Source: Tetranychus cinnabarinus (taxonomy: Eukaryota > Arthropoda > Arachnida > Trombidiformes > Tetranychidae). Taken from it: a DNA stretch of 64,000 bases. The translations under genes and the position numbers were made by a program. Every line of letters begins with the position of its first letter. Position 1 is the stretch's first letter. Below are positions 14,101 to 27,738 of this stretch, piece by piece. The stretch lies in contig WHVY01000001.1 of NCBI GenBank assembly GCA_022266195.1, forward strand, positions 372,001 to 436,000, in the 5' to 3' direction. Under the pieces are notes generated by a model. The model saw only the letters and a list, made by a program, of their open reading frames with translations, was not told the DNA's origin and ran no database searches.

Positions 14101-17100
14101 AAATGAAGGAAAAATTCTGTAGCTGAAACATTCTCAAAACACTCAATTTCGCTAATGACAAAAATGCGAGAAAAAAACCTTTTACTTAAGAAGAGGAATC
14201 AAGGTGACGAAATGTCCTTTACTCTGAAAATGAATCGAGTGCGATGAATCAAAGATCGAGTTCTTTTCCAACTTAATCACATTTGAACAGGCCACTTACG
14301 TGAACCGAAAAAGCAATTCATTGAAGAGTGAAAACTTCGAACTGCATTGAAGCATCAGTTTATTTTCGACTCGGTTTGAAACTTTGCAACTCATCAGTTT
14401 GTGTTCAGAGAAAATTTGCCTAAAACTTCGATTTTCTCGACGGCATCAATTATTCTAATCCGAAAGAGAAAATTCAAGCCCTTCTTAGTGGCCTTAAGCT
14501 CTGCCTTTTCAATTACCTTGTTGAGGGATAAAAATGGTTTACATGATAATCTGGATGAAATGCTCGATAATCCATGAAACCCTTGTCTCCTCACCATCAG
14601 CACTTCTCAACGGAATAATATAGATTTACAAAATTGGTTATGATGAAAATATCACTTAAATAGTTTTCTGTTTACTCTTCAACATTGTTGCCCATTAAAT
14701 GCAACAAACTGTATCAAATACACTTGTGTGCCTAAAGATAATCATATAAATAAACTTTTGCTACAAGTGATGACAATATGGTGTTGGATGTGAATCCATC
14801 ATTTCTTGGGAATTTTTCAATCTGTGAAAAGCAAAAGAAAGAAAAAGTAAAATGATAAAGATTGAAGATGAAGATGCTTTCAATTGCAAGAGACAAAAAA
14901 AAGGAAAGTTGGCGAAAAGGTTCAAGTGCAACAGTAAAAAGAGAAAAGGATATTCAAAGGATTATCAAGAATCTCCATTGAATCGCCATGCAACCTTTTA
15001 CCCAAGAATGACCTTTGCATCAAAATGAGCATCTCTCATCGAAATATCATGATCCAAAGTTGAACCAATTTTAAGAGCAACTTTTCCCTTTCATGTTACC
15101 TTAGGTTATTCAAGAGGCTCTTCACTTTAAAACTAAACTGTCCAAACTGTTTATCCTCATCATTCCATCTTTTATCCTTTTGTCTTCATTCCATCGTCTA
15201 GATGAGCAACATGCTTGAGATTTACTCTTGTCTTTAATGGTACCTTTGGTAAATTGTTTGTAGCACCTATTTCTTGTCTTCAATAAATATTTTGAGAGTA
15301 AATTTAGTCTACAGAGAGAAAAAAAAGTAAAGCAATCAAATAATGATAAAGATGAAGGATGTTGATGAGGAAAGCGATGCTGAAGCAGCGTCTGAAGATG
15401 TTTTAAGTGAGCCAAACATAAACAAAAAAATTACCTCAATATTGACCATGATAAATATTTACCGATTTAATTGTGGTTCATTTGAATATCTGTTAACTTG
15501 TTTTTACTTTTCATTTCATTGCACCAGTTTTACCTTGTTTATCAACTTTCAAGTTCATCTTGTCATCAAAATGAACTCATCATGAAAGCACAACACTCAT
15601 CTGTTTACCTTTTCGTGTTTATCTTTTGTCTTTTTTTATCATCTTTTCTTGTCTCATTTTGTCAGTTTTTCCCGTTCGATTCCTTGCCAATCTGTTCAGC
15701 TATCATAGCTGTTGAAATGCAAACTCAAAGGGAAACCCAAAAACGACTGTAACAGTTTATTAATAATTGCTTTGGATCAACTATTCATTTTACTCTGTAA
15801 ATAAACCAACAAATCAAATCAACGTTTAAATGGAAGCTTACCTTTTGATTGTTTTTATCTGTTTGTCTGTTTATTGTATAATGTACATTTCAGGTTTCAA
15901 TGAATGAATGCTTTTCCCATTCTTAACATTTTTCGCGTAACTCTCGTCTTTTATTGATATAATGATTAAGTTATCAATTTAGTTGAAATTGTTCATTGTT
16001 CAATTGAAGATTACATGTTGGTTAAAGGGAAAAACTAACAAATGTAAATATCAATAACGATTATCAAAAGTCATTTGTTTTATCCAAACAATGGAAACAT
16101 CGATAATAGTTTCATCTTATTTTTTGATCAATCATAAAACATTGAATCATTTGTACTTCAACCAACAATCATGAAAAGGTAAACTCGGTTAAAAGAACAG
16201 CATTTCTTCATGACTTTAGAAAATTTTCCATAATTTTTTCTCGTTTTCTCAAAATGTTTAGACAAAATCTTAAGACGGTCATAAAACCCGTTGAAAATGT
16301 TTCGACAGTTCTCAGGTTGTAAAGTCGAGTTTTCAGACAAAATATGAAACTGAAAATGCGAAAAGATATTTTCGTTTAGCACATCGATTGGTTTCCTTGA
16401 TGTTAAGCTCATCATTTGATCAGCTGAAAGTTGCACGAAAAATTAGTCTTTATTTGTCATTGTTGGAGCAAAATTTGTCTTGCAAATTGATTTTATCCTA
16501 ATGAACATGTCATTCATTTTGATATTGAGCTTGGCTACAAATATGTTAATGAGCTCAGTTTGTTTCATTTACGTGATGAAAATGGATCAACAATAATTTG
16601 GAGAAAAGAGTTGCCAGGATTGAAACAATTTCACGATTGTTATCTTTTTCAATAACCAAACATTTCTCAATGAAAATTGCAAGTTGATAAAAGCATAATG
16701 GAAGACATTTTCACGGCTTTTTTCCTTCATTTGATTCATTGTTTTATTTATATTTATTTATTCCCAGCCTGTCATGTTGACGCTTGTTCTTGATATTTGA
16801 TTGAATAAATTAGGAATAATTCTTCATTTCTTTCATTGATATTCAATGTTGTTGATATAATCAAGAGTGAACAATTGATTTAAAACCAAAAACAAGAAGA
16901 AGCAAAGTTTACCTTCAAAGCAAACAACCTTTAAATTGTGAAGTTCATGTAAGACTGAAAGGGAAGAAGAAGAAGAGAGAAAGAAAATTTAAATAGAACA
17001 AAATAATTCATGGAATCAATCTTGAACATCAAATAATGTTGAGCTGATAAAATAAAATTGAAATAACATCGTAATTTGAGTGAAAAAAGGAAAGGAAAAG

Positions 17101-18640
17101 AAAGCAAAACTGAATATAAATTTAATTACATAACTGGATAAAGTTGAGCGACAACAATGAATTACGATTCAACATAATTCGATAATATTGTTATATTGTT
17201 TACAGAATTTTATTGTTACTTGCAATCTGAATTAGAAAATCTGAAATTGTAATGTTGACGAATCAGTTTTCATGATGACTTTCAATAACAATAAGAATAC
17301 ATTAGAAGCTGCATGATATCCAAAGAGAAACATTGATGGAACTTTTCCCTTTTCCAACTTTTCAACTTTTCCCATTGAAACATATTCAAAGTTAAATGAA
17401 TTCAACTCACGATTATTCATTTTTTTCAACCTTTTTTTTGTTCCTCTTCACTCAATGAAACAATAATGTCCAAGGAATTGAAGAGCAAAGGTAATGAGAA
17501 GAAACTTTGAAATTATTTTTCCCATTCAATAAATTATCTGTTTCCATATTTCATGAGAAACTCAAGTTGAAGAAGTAAAATGTTCATTTGGTTTACGTTT
17601 TTCCAGATTCTATAGTTGCATGATCAACTCGCTTTTTGGATGCAAAAATTATTGTTATTTTTATCGTGAAAGAGCAAAAGTTTTCATCATTTTATCAAAT
17701 CTATAAATATAGGAAACAATATAAGCATAACATTTGACTATTTTCATATTTAACCCAAAAAAAGATGATGTTAATGAGAATGGATGAGAAATGATGACAA
17801 CTGAATAAAGGGCCAGATTTTGCGCACATAAAGAAGAGTCTCACTGAAGATGAAAAGTATCAGAAGGAAAAGTCTTTTCCGTCTACTTTTTGGTTCTACT
17901 TTTCATTATAGGACTTATTTTTGCTCTTTCTTCCTCATCATCATCCTTCGCCTTCCTCCGCCTTTATCATCATCATCTTATACTTGGATGAGAAGCGAGG
18001 AGAAAATTGTTTTTCATGGAAAAAAAAGCAAATCATTTGACAAGCAAACCTTTCTTTTCCTTGTGTGTTGACAAGAAAGCAAATTGCAAATAACATTAAC
18101 ACATAATAATATTGATGATATAACAAGAAGAAAGGTGAATACACAAATGATGATGATGATAGTCTAATAGAAATATTATTTTGTCGAAATTTTGTTCAAC
18201 TTTTTTGTTCATTTTTCCTTTTTTTTGCCCAACTCACTTGGTCAATGGAAATTTCATCAGTTTATCAAAATCTATTCATCAAATGAATCTTTGAATTTTT
18301 TCTTCAGATTCCTTTTCCAGTATTGATTAATCTGTTTCAATATTTAACTTTTAATTTTGCCATTTTACTATTTAATTGCCATTAAATTTACATTTTTACT
18401 GATCGATAAAAGTCGAAGCTGAAATAAATTTGTTTACCAAGAATTAACTTTCAATGTTTAATTTTGAACATTTTTTTCTGCTTCGAACGTTAAAACGCTT
18501 TTCGCTCTAAATTCATCTAGAAAGTGAATCTTGAATCTTGCATCATTTTACGCTCAATTGTTTTATCGTTTTATTGAGTTGAGATTGTTTTACCTTTGCA
18601 AGTTGCTCAAGCAAAGTCGCTTTCATCTGATTTTCGTTTC

Positions 18641-18738
18641 AACACCAAGCAGACTGGTTTAAAGGTCACATCTTGGGCAACCAGGTGGTCTACTGGTTGC
18701 CCTAAGGGTTAACTTTACCTGTTAACATCATAATTAAA
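18641..18738 (+). repeat. Dispersed repeat family A, diverged copy
   Basis: The segment opens with ACACCAAGCAGACTGGTTT and closes with a TTACCTGTTAACATCATAAT block, matching both ends of the 5,626-5,733 unit at the same spacing. The middle also contains its own GGGCAACCAG...CTGGTTGCCC inverted repeat, which could fold into a hairpin. Confidence 0.45.
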
Positions 18739-19900
18739 CTGCGTTTGCCGTGAAAGGCGAAAGAGAGAGAAAAAGGTAAAAGAAGAAAACACTTTTACTT
18801 CTGATAGCAATAACAATCTGAACAATAAGAAGACAACAATGTTTGTGAAAATAAAGTCGAAGGTAAAAGCGCAAGTAAAGGACGAGGAAAGAAAAGGAAA
18901 GTGTTGATTGACAATTCTTTTCAGTCAAATAAATACTGAATACAATTTGTTATTTGCAGTAATAATAAAAAGGAAAAACAAATTTACTTACTGTAAATAT
19001 CTTTAACAATGTTGATGATGTTATAATATGTAGGATGCTCTATTGATTCTCATTATCATCTGAATGCTCCTGAAGCGAGTGAAAACAAGATTCAATGAAA
19101 TGTGAACCAAAAGCTCAGTTTAATCTCATTTACAGGCAAATCTATTGTTTTATTGCGCTCTTTCCGATTTAAAGGTAAACATTTCGTAACATCTCATGAT
19201 TTTTCTGATGCAATTTTAAGAACTTTTCAGATTATTCAAAGCAAAGCTTTTTTTACTTCTGCCAAGTTCATAACAATGAGTGTTTTTTTGTGTATAACTT
19301 AAGCAATGGAAGAACAAGTAATCTAAATCCAATCAAAGTGACTATTTTCGCGATCACCTTCTGAGTACCAATCATACATGAAAAGCAGAAAATTTCTTCA
19401 CTCAATCGAATTTTTCTTGTTTTTTTTGAGAAAAATTATCGAAGCTTCAAGATTCTTTTTCTCGATCAGAATCTTAAAAGAAACGATTTGTGCTTCTACA
19501 TGAAAAGATCAGAGATTAAAACTCAAGTCTTCAGAAAATTTACGAAAACTTCAAAATTCCATCGAATTAAGAATTTAAATTTTCAACAGTTTCTGAAATT
19601 TTCCGAAAAATCGACAGATTTTACAAGTGTTCTAATAATCAAAGTCACGAATTTGACTAATTTTTGTGATTTTTTACTTTTAAACTGATTTAAAGAACTA
19701 AAAATCACTGTTTTGCATTTTACTGGGCTATTTGCATTTTCGGGTCAATATTTAAAGTGAATAAATGCAAATATTGAATAATGATCATGAGCATTAATCG
19801 ATTCAATTGGAAGACAAAAAGATTTGAGAAAATTGTTTCTGTTGTTTCCAGTAATGCGCTGAATCGGCTGGTTTACTCTCGATTATAACTTTTATCCTTT

Positions 19901-19934
19901 CATCATCAACATCATCAACATCATCAGCATCATC
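19901..19934 (+). repeat. Short tandem repeat of CATCATCAA units
   Basis: Nearly four copies of a 9-base unit (CATCATCAA, last unit varied) stand in tandem in non-coding DNA. Confidence 0.7.
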
Positions 19935-22440
19935 TTGCATCTTCATCATTTTTCCTTTATTGCTTTTCATTCTTTAATCTCATTCATTGAGAATTTACTT
20001 GCAACCAAATTTCTGTGTATGTTGAAGAATCAACGATCAATACTGAGTAAGCCACAGAGTATTTTGATGAAGATGAAGATGATAGAGTCACTAGAGTGTG
20101 GATGATGAAAGGAAACAAAAAAGAAACAGTGAATATTGAAATAGAAGGAAGATGAATCTTGAATGGCAAAAAAAACCTCTTTGTTGACACAATAAATGCT
20201 ATTTTCGAGTTATACTTTTTTTCTCTGTCTCAATGTTCATTGCGAATGAGGAAAGCAGCAAAAAGCTGACAAAGCAATCAACCAAGCAAGAGTGTGTTTT
20301 GCTGCTTTCAAGGTAATTCATACAAACATGAGTCAAGTTCAATGAAACTGTAAAAATCGAGTCTCATGATCAACTCAATTTGATAGAAGTAAATTTTCGA
20401 AAAATGAAATTTTCTTTTTATGCTGATTGTAAATTGACAAATTGGCGCTTTTGATTCACCTTTGGTTTAATGATTATCATCACTTTCATCCATAATTTGT
20501 TCACATTTGTAATCTTTACTGTTTGATGAATTTCCAAAAATGAGTCAACTTTTCATTGCTCCACTTAAATGCACTCACAAAAGGATAACATTGAATGAAA
20601 ATATCAATGATACTCAATGATTTACGCTTAAAGCTTTTTCAGAAAAGAAGATGAAGAAGATGAATTGTGATGATGAGTGAGTAAAGCTTTTTCCGTGAGT
20701 TGAATGATTGCTTGGAGGATGAAGATGGGAAAATGAGAAGAAATGAAATGGAGATTATATTGAAAATGTAATCAAATTGAATTGCTAATCGAAAAGTTTT
20801 TTTCCCTTCTTTTCACACTCGACTATTATAATCAACTTTTCAAAATAAGACTTCATTTTCAATTAATAAAGCATAAGTAATTCATTTTTGCATTTTAATA
20901 AAATAAAGATAACTTTTCATTTGTTTAACCTCAAACAAATTAGATGACAGGAAAATCATCTGAACCGGTTAAAAAGTTTCACTGATTTTTTCATGAAATT
21001 TATTGGTTAGACAATTATTACCATTTTCAAATTTCCATGAATTTTTTGGCAAATAATGAATTCAAACTTGTGTTGAACATAAAGTCTCAGCAATGAATCT
21101 CGCTTTGAGGTTCAATAGTAATTATCAAATTTAATTTTATTGAAGAAGTGAATATTCAGAACTTTGGCAAATAAAATTCAGTTCTAGCTGAAAACTCGGG
21201 TTTAAATGACTTGGTAAATGATCATTAACTAGACTAATGAGTGAAGTGTTAATGATGAGAAATACTTGTGAGTAAATATAAATGGAAATGGAAATGAGAG
21301 ATTGAATCATTTCAGTTGTGAATCATGAACCAACTGAATTGACAAAGATTCTTGAATCAGCAAATTTAAATGTCAATCAATAGTTGCTTTGCAAATTGTT
21401 GATCACATGATAACAATTCTTGAATTGCAATCGAACTTTTCAAATCGATATCAACGTCTAAATTTTACCGTTGATTCAAAACAATTGTGTGAGGTTGATT
21501 AGGTTGATCAATTTCTTTACACAATTTAAGCAATTGCTTCGATTTAAGAGAAAGGTTGAGTCGGTTCGATTTCCCGAATACAAGTTCGATGTTTAACGTT
21601 TCTTGCTTTGAAAGTTGTTAGAATATTTGACATTTTTCTATCGAAGAAAAATTTTTGTTCATTTGACGTTAAGTTTCATTTTATCAAATAAATGGTTAAG
21701 CGATCATGTTTGCTAAGTTAACATTTACAATCACGTTTAAAGTTGCAAATTTTAAGTTGAAAATTTTGATATAATCTTGTCATGGAAACATGTTTTGATG
21801 GAAAAATGAATTTTTTTTACAAAATTCTGGTCATGTTCAGTTGAGAAGACAAATGAGATGCTCAGAATAATTCAAATATTTTATGATACTTTGCTTATAT
21901 CTTGTTTATCCACTTCAATAAATATACATAACAATCTTGAAAAAACCGCAAATACACAAAACAAGATCAAGAAAAGGTAAATTGAAAGAGAAACAATTTT
22001 CGACAATTTTTAAGTTAAACAAAAAGATAAGCAAAATTGTAAAAAATTCAAATTCAAAGCACATTTTGATTAGAGAATCAGTTTTTTGTTTCATTTGAAT
22101 GTTTCAATTTGAAAGATGCAACGCTAAAGACAGCAAATGAATGGAAGCCCTGCATTGGCGAAAAGTGTTGAAATTTAAATATTTCAATATTTCTGTCAAT
22201 TATTAGTTTCTCCTCTTTTCTTCTTCTTCCTTCTCTTCCTTATCATCATCTACTTCCTTCAATTTCCTATGAAATGTTTGTTTTATAACGATTTTGGTGG
22301 TTTCTTCTTGTGGAGTGAACAACAATCAAAGGAAACAGTTGAATATCTATTGATGATAAATACATATATAACCATATATGCAGCGGTGTAATGCAATAAG
22401 GTAAACCTTTTAATGGCCACTTTTCATCGTTTCTCAAGCT

Positions 22441-22479
22441 CTTCTTTCTTCCTCTTTTCTTCTTCTTCTTCTTCTTCTA
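22441..22479 (+). repeat. CTT trinucleotide tract
   Basis: A CTTCTT-type pyrimidine run ends in seven near-perfect TTC units. Similar shorter pyrimidine runs lie at about 22,210-22,260 and 22,860-22,880. Confidence 0.7.
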
Positions 22480-23109
22480 CTGTTGAATCCCTGTTATTTG
22501 GTTTGGCCATTTGCTGCCGATTATTGTTCACTCTCTCACTCCCTTTGTCTTATTATTTGATTTGAAGATTTAGACTCAGTGTTATTGGGGTTAGATAAAG
22601 GCGTGATAGTCGCAAGTCAACAAGCCAAAGGTAAACTTTGACTCCGTAAAAAGACTAAAAACGTTTAACACGTTGAAAAATATATGATGAAGATGAAGAG
22701 CGAGAGAGTGGAGAAGAGAAGAAAAAAAGAGAAAATTTTTATCATTTTGGCCTTCTCTTCTCTTGAGCTGCTCTTGCCTTTGTTAAGGTCAATTTGCGTG
22801 CCTAGTTAAAATGAACGTTCTATGTAAATTTAGATGCAATGTAAATAAACCATTTTCCCATCTTCTTCTTCTTCGTCTTTCTGGCCTTACTTGTGTGTGT
22901 GTCCAAGCATAAATTTACCCAGCCAAAAAGACTGATAAACGCGTGGCAAATAAAGTCTTAGGCCATCTTAGTGCCCGCAAAGACTCAAGTTGTATCAACA
23001 AAAAGAGACGAAAATAATAGAAGTCATTTCCTTCTTAGCATCAAGTCAAGATAGATGCTGAAGAAGATGGATAAGCAACATTTATTTCTTCGTCTTCCAT
23101 CTCAATTCT

Positions 23110-23400
23110 ATGTGACGTTAAGAAGAAGTGTCAAGGAAGAAGAAGAAGATGAACAAGAAAGAAAAGATGACAATAAGAAAAAAAAATGGCAAGAATAATC
23201 TTTATGGAAGAAGAAGAGAAGAAAAAATGACGAAAATGAAAAAAAGAAGAAAAGGGAAGAAAAGTAAAGCTAAAAGGTTGAGAACTTAATGGAAGAGAGA
23301 AAACAGAATAAGCATTTTTTATGAATCTGAATAAGAGGTGAGAAGGCGATGATAATAATGAGAATGATGAGGATGAGAAAAGGCAGGAAAAGTAAAACCT
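23110..23400 (+). repeat. Long polypurine tract
   Basis: About 290 bases are strongly purine-biased on the plus strand (GAA, AAGAAG and GAAAA units with few interruptions). The 90-residue Ser/Phe/Leu-rich frame on the minus strand is a by-product of this composition and is not called as a gene. Confidence 0.7.
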
Positions 23401-26400
23401 CAAGCAGTTTTTTTGTGGGTTTTGTGAGTGAACAGTATTTTCAAGAGGATTTTGCAGAAGAGCAGAGAAACTTTTTTTTGTACAAAATGTATTAGCTCAT
23501 GTAATATGCACAGTTATTGATAGGCTTATCCTTGATATTAATAATATGATGCTTACTGATGAAAGGTGGATGAATGGCAAGACAGAGACGAGGTAATGTT
23601 CATCTTGCATCTCTACCTCAAGATGAAGAAACCAGAAATAAGCTGATATGTACTTAAAGATTCATCATCATTTTACTTTGACTGTTAACATGTTAACACA
23701 TAATACTAATCTTTGCCAGATTAGATTGTGTTTAATAAATTTCTTGTTATCTTCTTCTCTTTTTTTCTCTATTTCCCTGTATTCTCATTGTAAAAACTGA
23801 AACCTCACGTTGAGGTTTTAAATATTGAACACTGTTGACAACAAAAGTGCCAACTGACAATGAGGCGAAGAGAACAAAATGATTCTTGTCTTGAGCAGAA
23901 CAAGTTTAAAATGAACAATCAACAAAATACTGTTAACCTATTTACCTTTCTAATTTTCCTGCTCAATATTTACAGTTATATTAAATGGTGAAAAGCTTTT
24001 TCCAATTTGCAATATTACAATAATATCAACTGCTTCTTTCACCACGGCACGTTTCATCATCAGTCAATCAGATTAACATTCAATTTTATTACATTTTGCA
24101 ATCTAATTTTGTTTATTAAATTTTCAGTTTTAAAAGTTCATTTTCAAGTTTCAATTTGCTTTTCGCGACAAAAAGTTGCTTAAAAATGAGCATCAAGATC
24201 GCTTAATTGCTCGATTTAATCAAATTATTGCATAGTTTTTGATTCAGTTAAATCACCTTCTATTCATTATCCATGAGAATTTCATTTTACAATATTGCAA
24301 TATGACAAGTTCCCATAATGTTTGGACAAATCGATTTAGCACACTTTTTCGATCATCATTCAGTCAAAATTGAAAGAGATAAAATCAGTCAAAGTTTAAG
24401 ACGTTAAAGTAAAAGTTTAAAGTTTAAAAAAGAGTTCAGTTTTGTTCCAGCTTTGAAAATCATTTTAGCAATAAGGAGAAATGTCTTGAACCTTGTTACC
24501 AGAAAGAAACAAAAAACAATTGGATTTGTGAAAAAACCCTTTTGTCTAACTATTCCGAGAGACTTTACAACCTGAGAACTCGACTTTTGAGTAAATTAAC
24601 TGGTTTTATGACTGGCTTAAGATTTTGTCTAAACATTTTGAGAAGCGACTAAACATCATGGAAACCTGTCTAAAGTCACCGAGCAATGCTGTAAAATGCA
24701 AATTCAATTTGGACCTTGTGAGAAAATTTCGGCTTCTAGGTCAATTACAGCTAAAGCTATCGACATTCAAATTCAACTTTTCATATCGAATGTTTTTGCC
24801 CGATTCCCCCTGAGTAAACCTAAAGTTAAATTTTTATTCATAGAAGCTGCGAGTTTCAGTTCATCTTTCAAGATATCTTTAGAGTCGAATACAGATTTTA
24901 CAATCGCTAAAAGTTAATTTCCATTTTTCAACAAAATTAAAACTTTCCGTTTCTATTTGAATATTTGAATTATGACAAAAGACTGACATTTTATAAAAAA
25001 AAGAGTTTGTCCGAAAATCGGAAATGACCTTTTTTTTCTTCGAATTTTCATTTGACTTTTCAACTAATTTGATTGAGAAGCGATTGTCGCACTTTACTGT
25101 GATCAATCAAGTCACCTCCAATTGAACCTTGACTTTTCAATGTACTATAAATAATTCAAGGCTAATCCAAGTAAAGACTTTTATTGAAAAAAAACAAGAG
25201 ATTAGTTGAAATCTTAAGCTACTAAGATGAAACATAAAAAATTTTATTTACTCTTAAAAGGGTTAAGATAATGTCGTTGAACAAATTTGACAATATTCAA
25301 GATCAACATTGAACCCATTTAATTTGATATTCACAGTTAATCTATTTTTATTGATATTATTATTGCTTTAAGTAAAGAGATATAAAAAGAAGGTTAAAGA
25401 AGGAAAAGTGAAATGATAATACAAACAACTTATCAGATTATTATCATAGTTAATATGAAGAGTTGGCAACAAAAGAAAATCATTTTGGAATAATTTATGC
25501 AAGTTCACTCGAGAAGCTCAGTTTTTAGTCAACATATGGTAAACTGTGTGTTTACCTGTGCAAAGACAACAATCGACTAATTGTTTCAAGATAATGATAA
25601 AAGTATCGATAAATAATCAGTTATAATATACTGTTAACTGCACAAATGAATCACAAGAATAAACATTGAAAATTGATCAACAATCAGGTGAGTTGCTCGG
25701 TTATAACAAATGTTAACCAGGAACCAAACTGAATCACTTTTGATCAATCAAAATGAAGCTCAAGATCAACTCATTAGTTACATCATTTACAATTGAAAGT
25801 CTGAGGCATTGAGTGCATCAATGGAAATGCCAAGTAACTCATTTCAGTCTGATAAGCTAATCATGACAGACTGGTTGAGTGCAATTACGATCCATTTCAG
25901 TTTGGTTCTTTTCGAATCTTGAAAATCTAAAACTTCTATTTTAAATCTCGCAATATTGAATTAAAAGATTTAAAAAGAATTGGTTCGAAGATGAAAATAG
26001 TTTGTATGATTTTCGATGAGAAATCAAATTTAACAATGCTTTTTTGATTTCAATCTGAACTTTTCTCTTGCTTGAGCTGTTTGACTTGCGAGATTTAATT
26101 CTTGGCCGGTCAAAAGTCGGTCCAGTTGCAAGGTATAAACATTTAAGTATCGCTACAAGATCCTATAAACAGACATGTTTCTCAACGGGAATGACCAATG
26201 GCTGGTAAAACCTTTCAAATAGACTTGCCTTCTGACCACCTCAAAGGTTTCAAAGTTAATATTGGGTTGCATCATGAAACCGACTATTTTATTTCAGAAT
26301 AACTTTTGACTGGACATTACAGAGAGTTGATACTTGGCATTTCTGTTGTCCTGGCCATCAGATTCAATAACCCATTTGCATCTTGCAGACAACTTTGGAA

Positions 26401-27738
26401 CTTCGGAATCAAAGTCTCTGAACCACTTTCACTTTAAATCTGAAAATAAATCATCTGTTCATCTCTTCTTCGTTATTCATCGAGTCAACTCATTCTTTGA
26501 AAGCAATTATGTTATAACTTTGATAAACTAAGAAATTCGTGCAATAAAATGTTGCATTAATTAAGATTGAGCGACCTTTTTAAGTTCAAAAATAGTCTGA
26601 TTAATATAATAAAACCTATTAATAATAAAATACTTTCACTTTTGGATGAAATTATCGCAATTGATACATTTTGACATTTCTTTAAAAATATCTTTTGAGG
26701 CAAAAATGATAGAAAAAAAAGTATCGAAATAAAATGAAAATTTTAATCAATCCAATTTTTCCATTTTCATGAAATTCGCCAAATATCCTGAAACCAACCA
26801 ATCACGAAATTTCCTACTTGATATATCAATACAATAAAACAAATGTAATCACTTTTCAACCTAAAAACGTCAACAATGTTGACTAGACTTATGAAGAAAA
26901 GCTGCTTTTTGGTAAACATCTTTATCGATATTTGGATTACAAAATGATCCAAATAAAAGTGTAACTTGCAATTGAATAATTTAAACTCGAAAAATTCACT
27001 GGAATCCGATTTCAGGTTAATACAGTTGCACCAAGAAAGTAACCACTAAAATGTCAACCTGCAAACATGAATTATTGTTAATTAACCTTGTTTTAATGAT
27101 AATTACCTTCTCATCAATTGACTCATAAATCCTCTTTACCATTACCATGGAAATTATTTTTACAGTTAACACCACGAAGATTATGAGACAATGAAGATAA
27201 GGCAAGAAAAGTGAGCTTTAATTGTTTCTCTTCTCCATCATCTTCATCTTCACCTTTCTTTCCCTCTTTCCCTCTCTCTCATCTTCATCAATTTCCACAG
27301 AATCTTATCAATTAATCGCCATTTTTCCTCTATTCATCTTCTCTGTCTATCAATAATCAGCAAGAAAAGAGACTAAATTGTCTTGGAAAGAAAAGCGACT
27401 TTTCTCTCTGTCGATTCTTACCTTCACCAACCTTTATCCTAATCATACCTGTTAACCATCATTCAGTACCAATAATAACCATTAACCTGGTTAAGAAGAA
27501 GACGAATCATCTTAACCCGTTCAGGGAGACAAAGAAGACAAAATAATTCCATTTTTATTTTCCTATTTTTTTTCTTCACTCACCATCTTCATCTTAATTA
27601 GTCCTTTAATCACAATTTGTATCACTCTACTTTTTACTGTCATTTGTGCCTTAATTCATCAACCCATTCTCATCATCCATCAACAGTCATCGAAAATCAA
27701 CTTTTAATTTATGAAACTTTTACAAACTTGCAACTAAA

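Larger units (their letters stand above)
1..27738. other. 27.7-kb gene desert
   Basis: No exon could be supported in this stretch. The open frames present are about 110 codons or shorter, are low in complexity or unlike any family I recognise, and lack convincing splice partners. The sequence is AT-rich, with frequent CAATTG/GATTGA-type words, GA- and CT-rich tracts, ATG/ATC trinucleotide runs and two low-copy dispersed repeat families listed separately. It could be long-range regulatory DNA, a giant intron of a gene beginning left of the window, or ordinary intergenic DNA. The sequence alone does not decide. Short isolated exons or non-coding RNA genes could be hidden here. Confidence 0.6.

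Noticed and set aside
23131..23403. 90-codon Ser/Phe/Leu frame on the minus strand
   Set aside because: It is produced by a polypurine tract; composition alone explains it.
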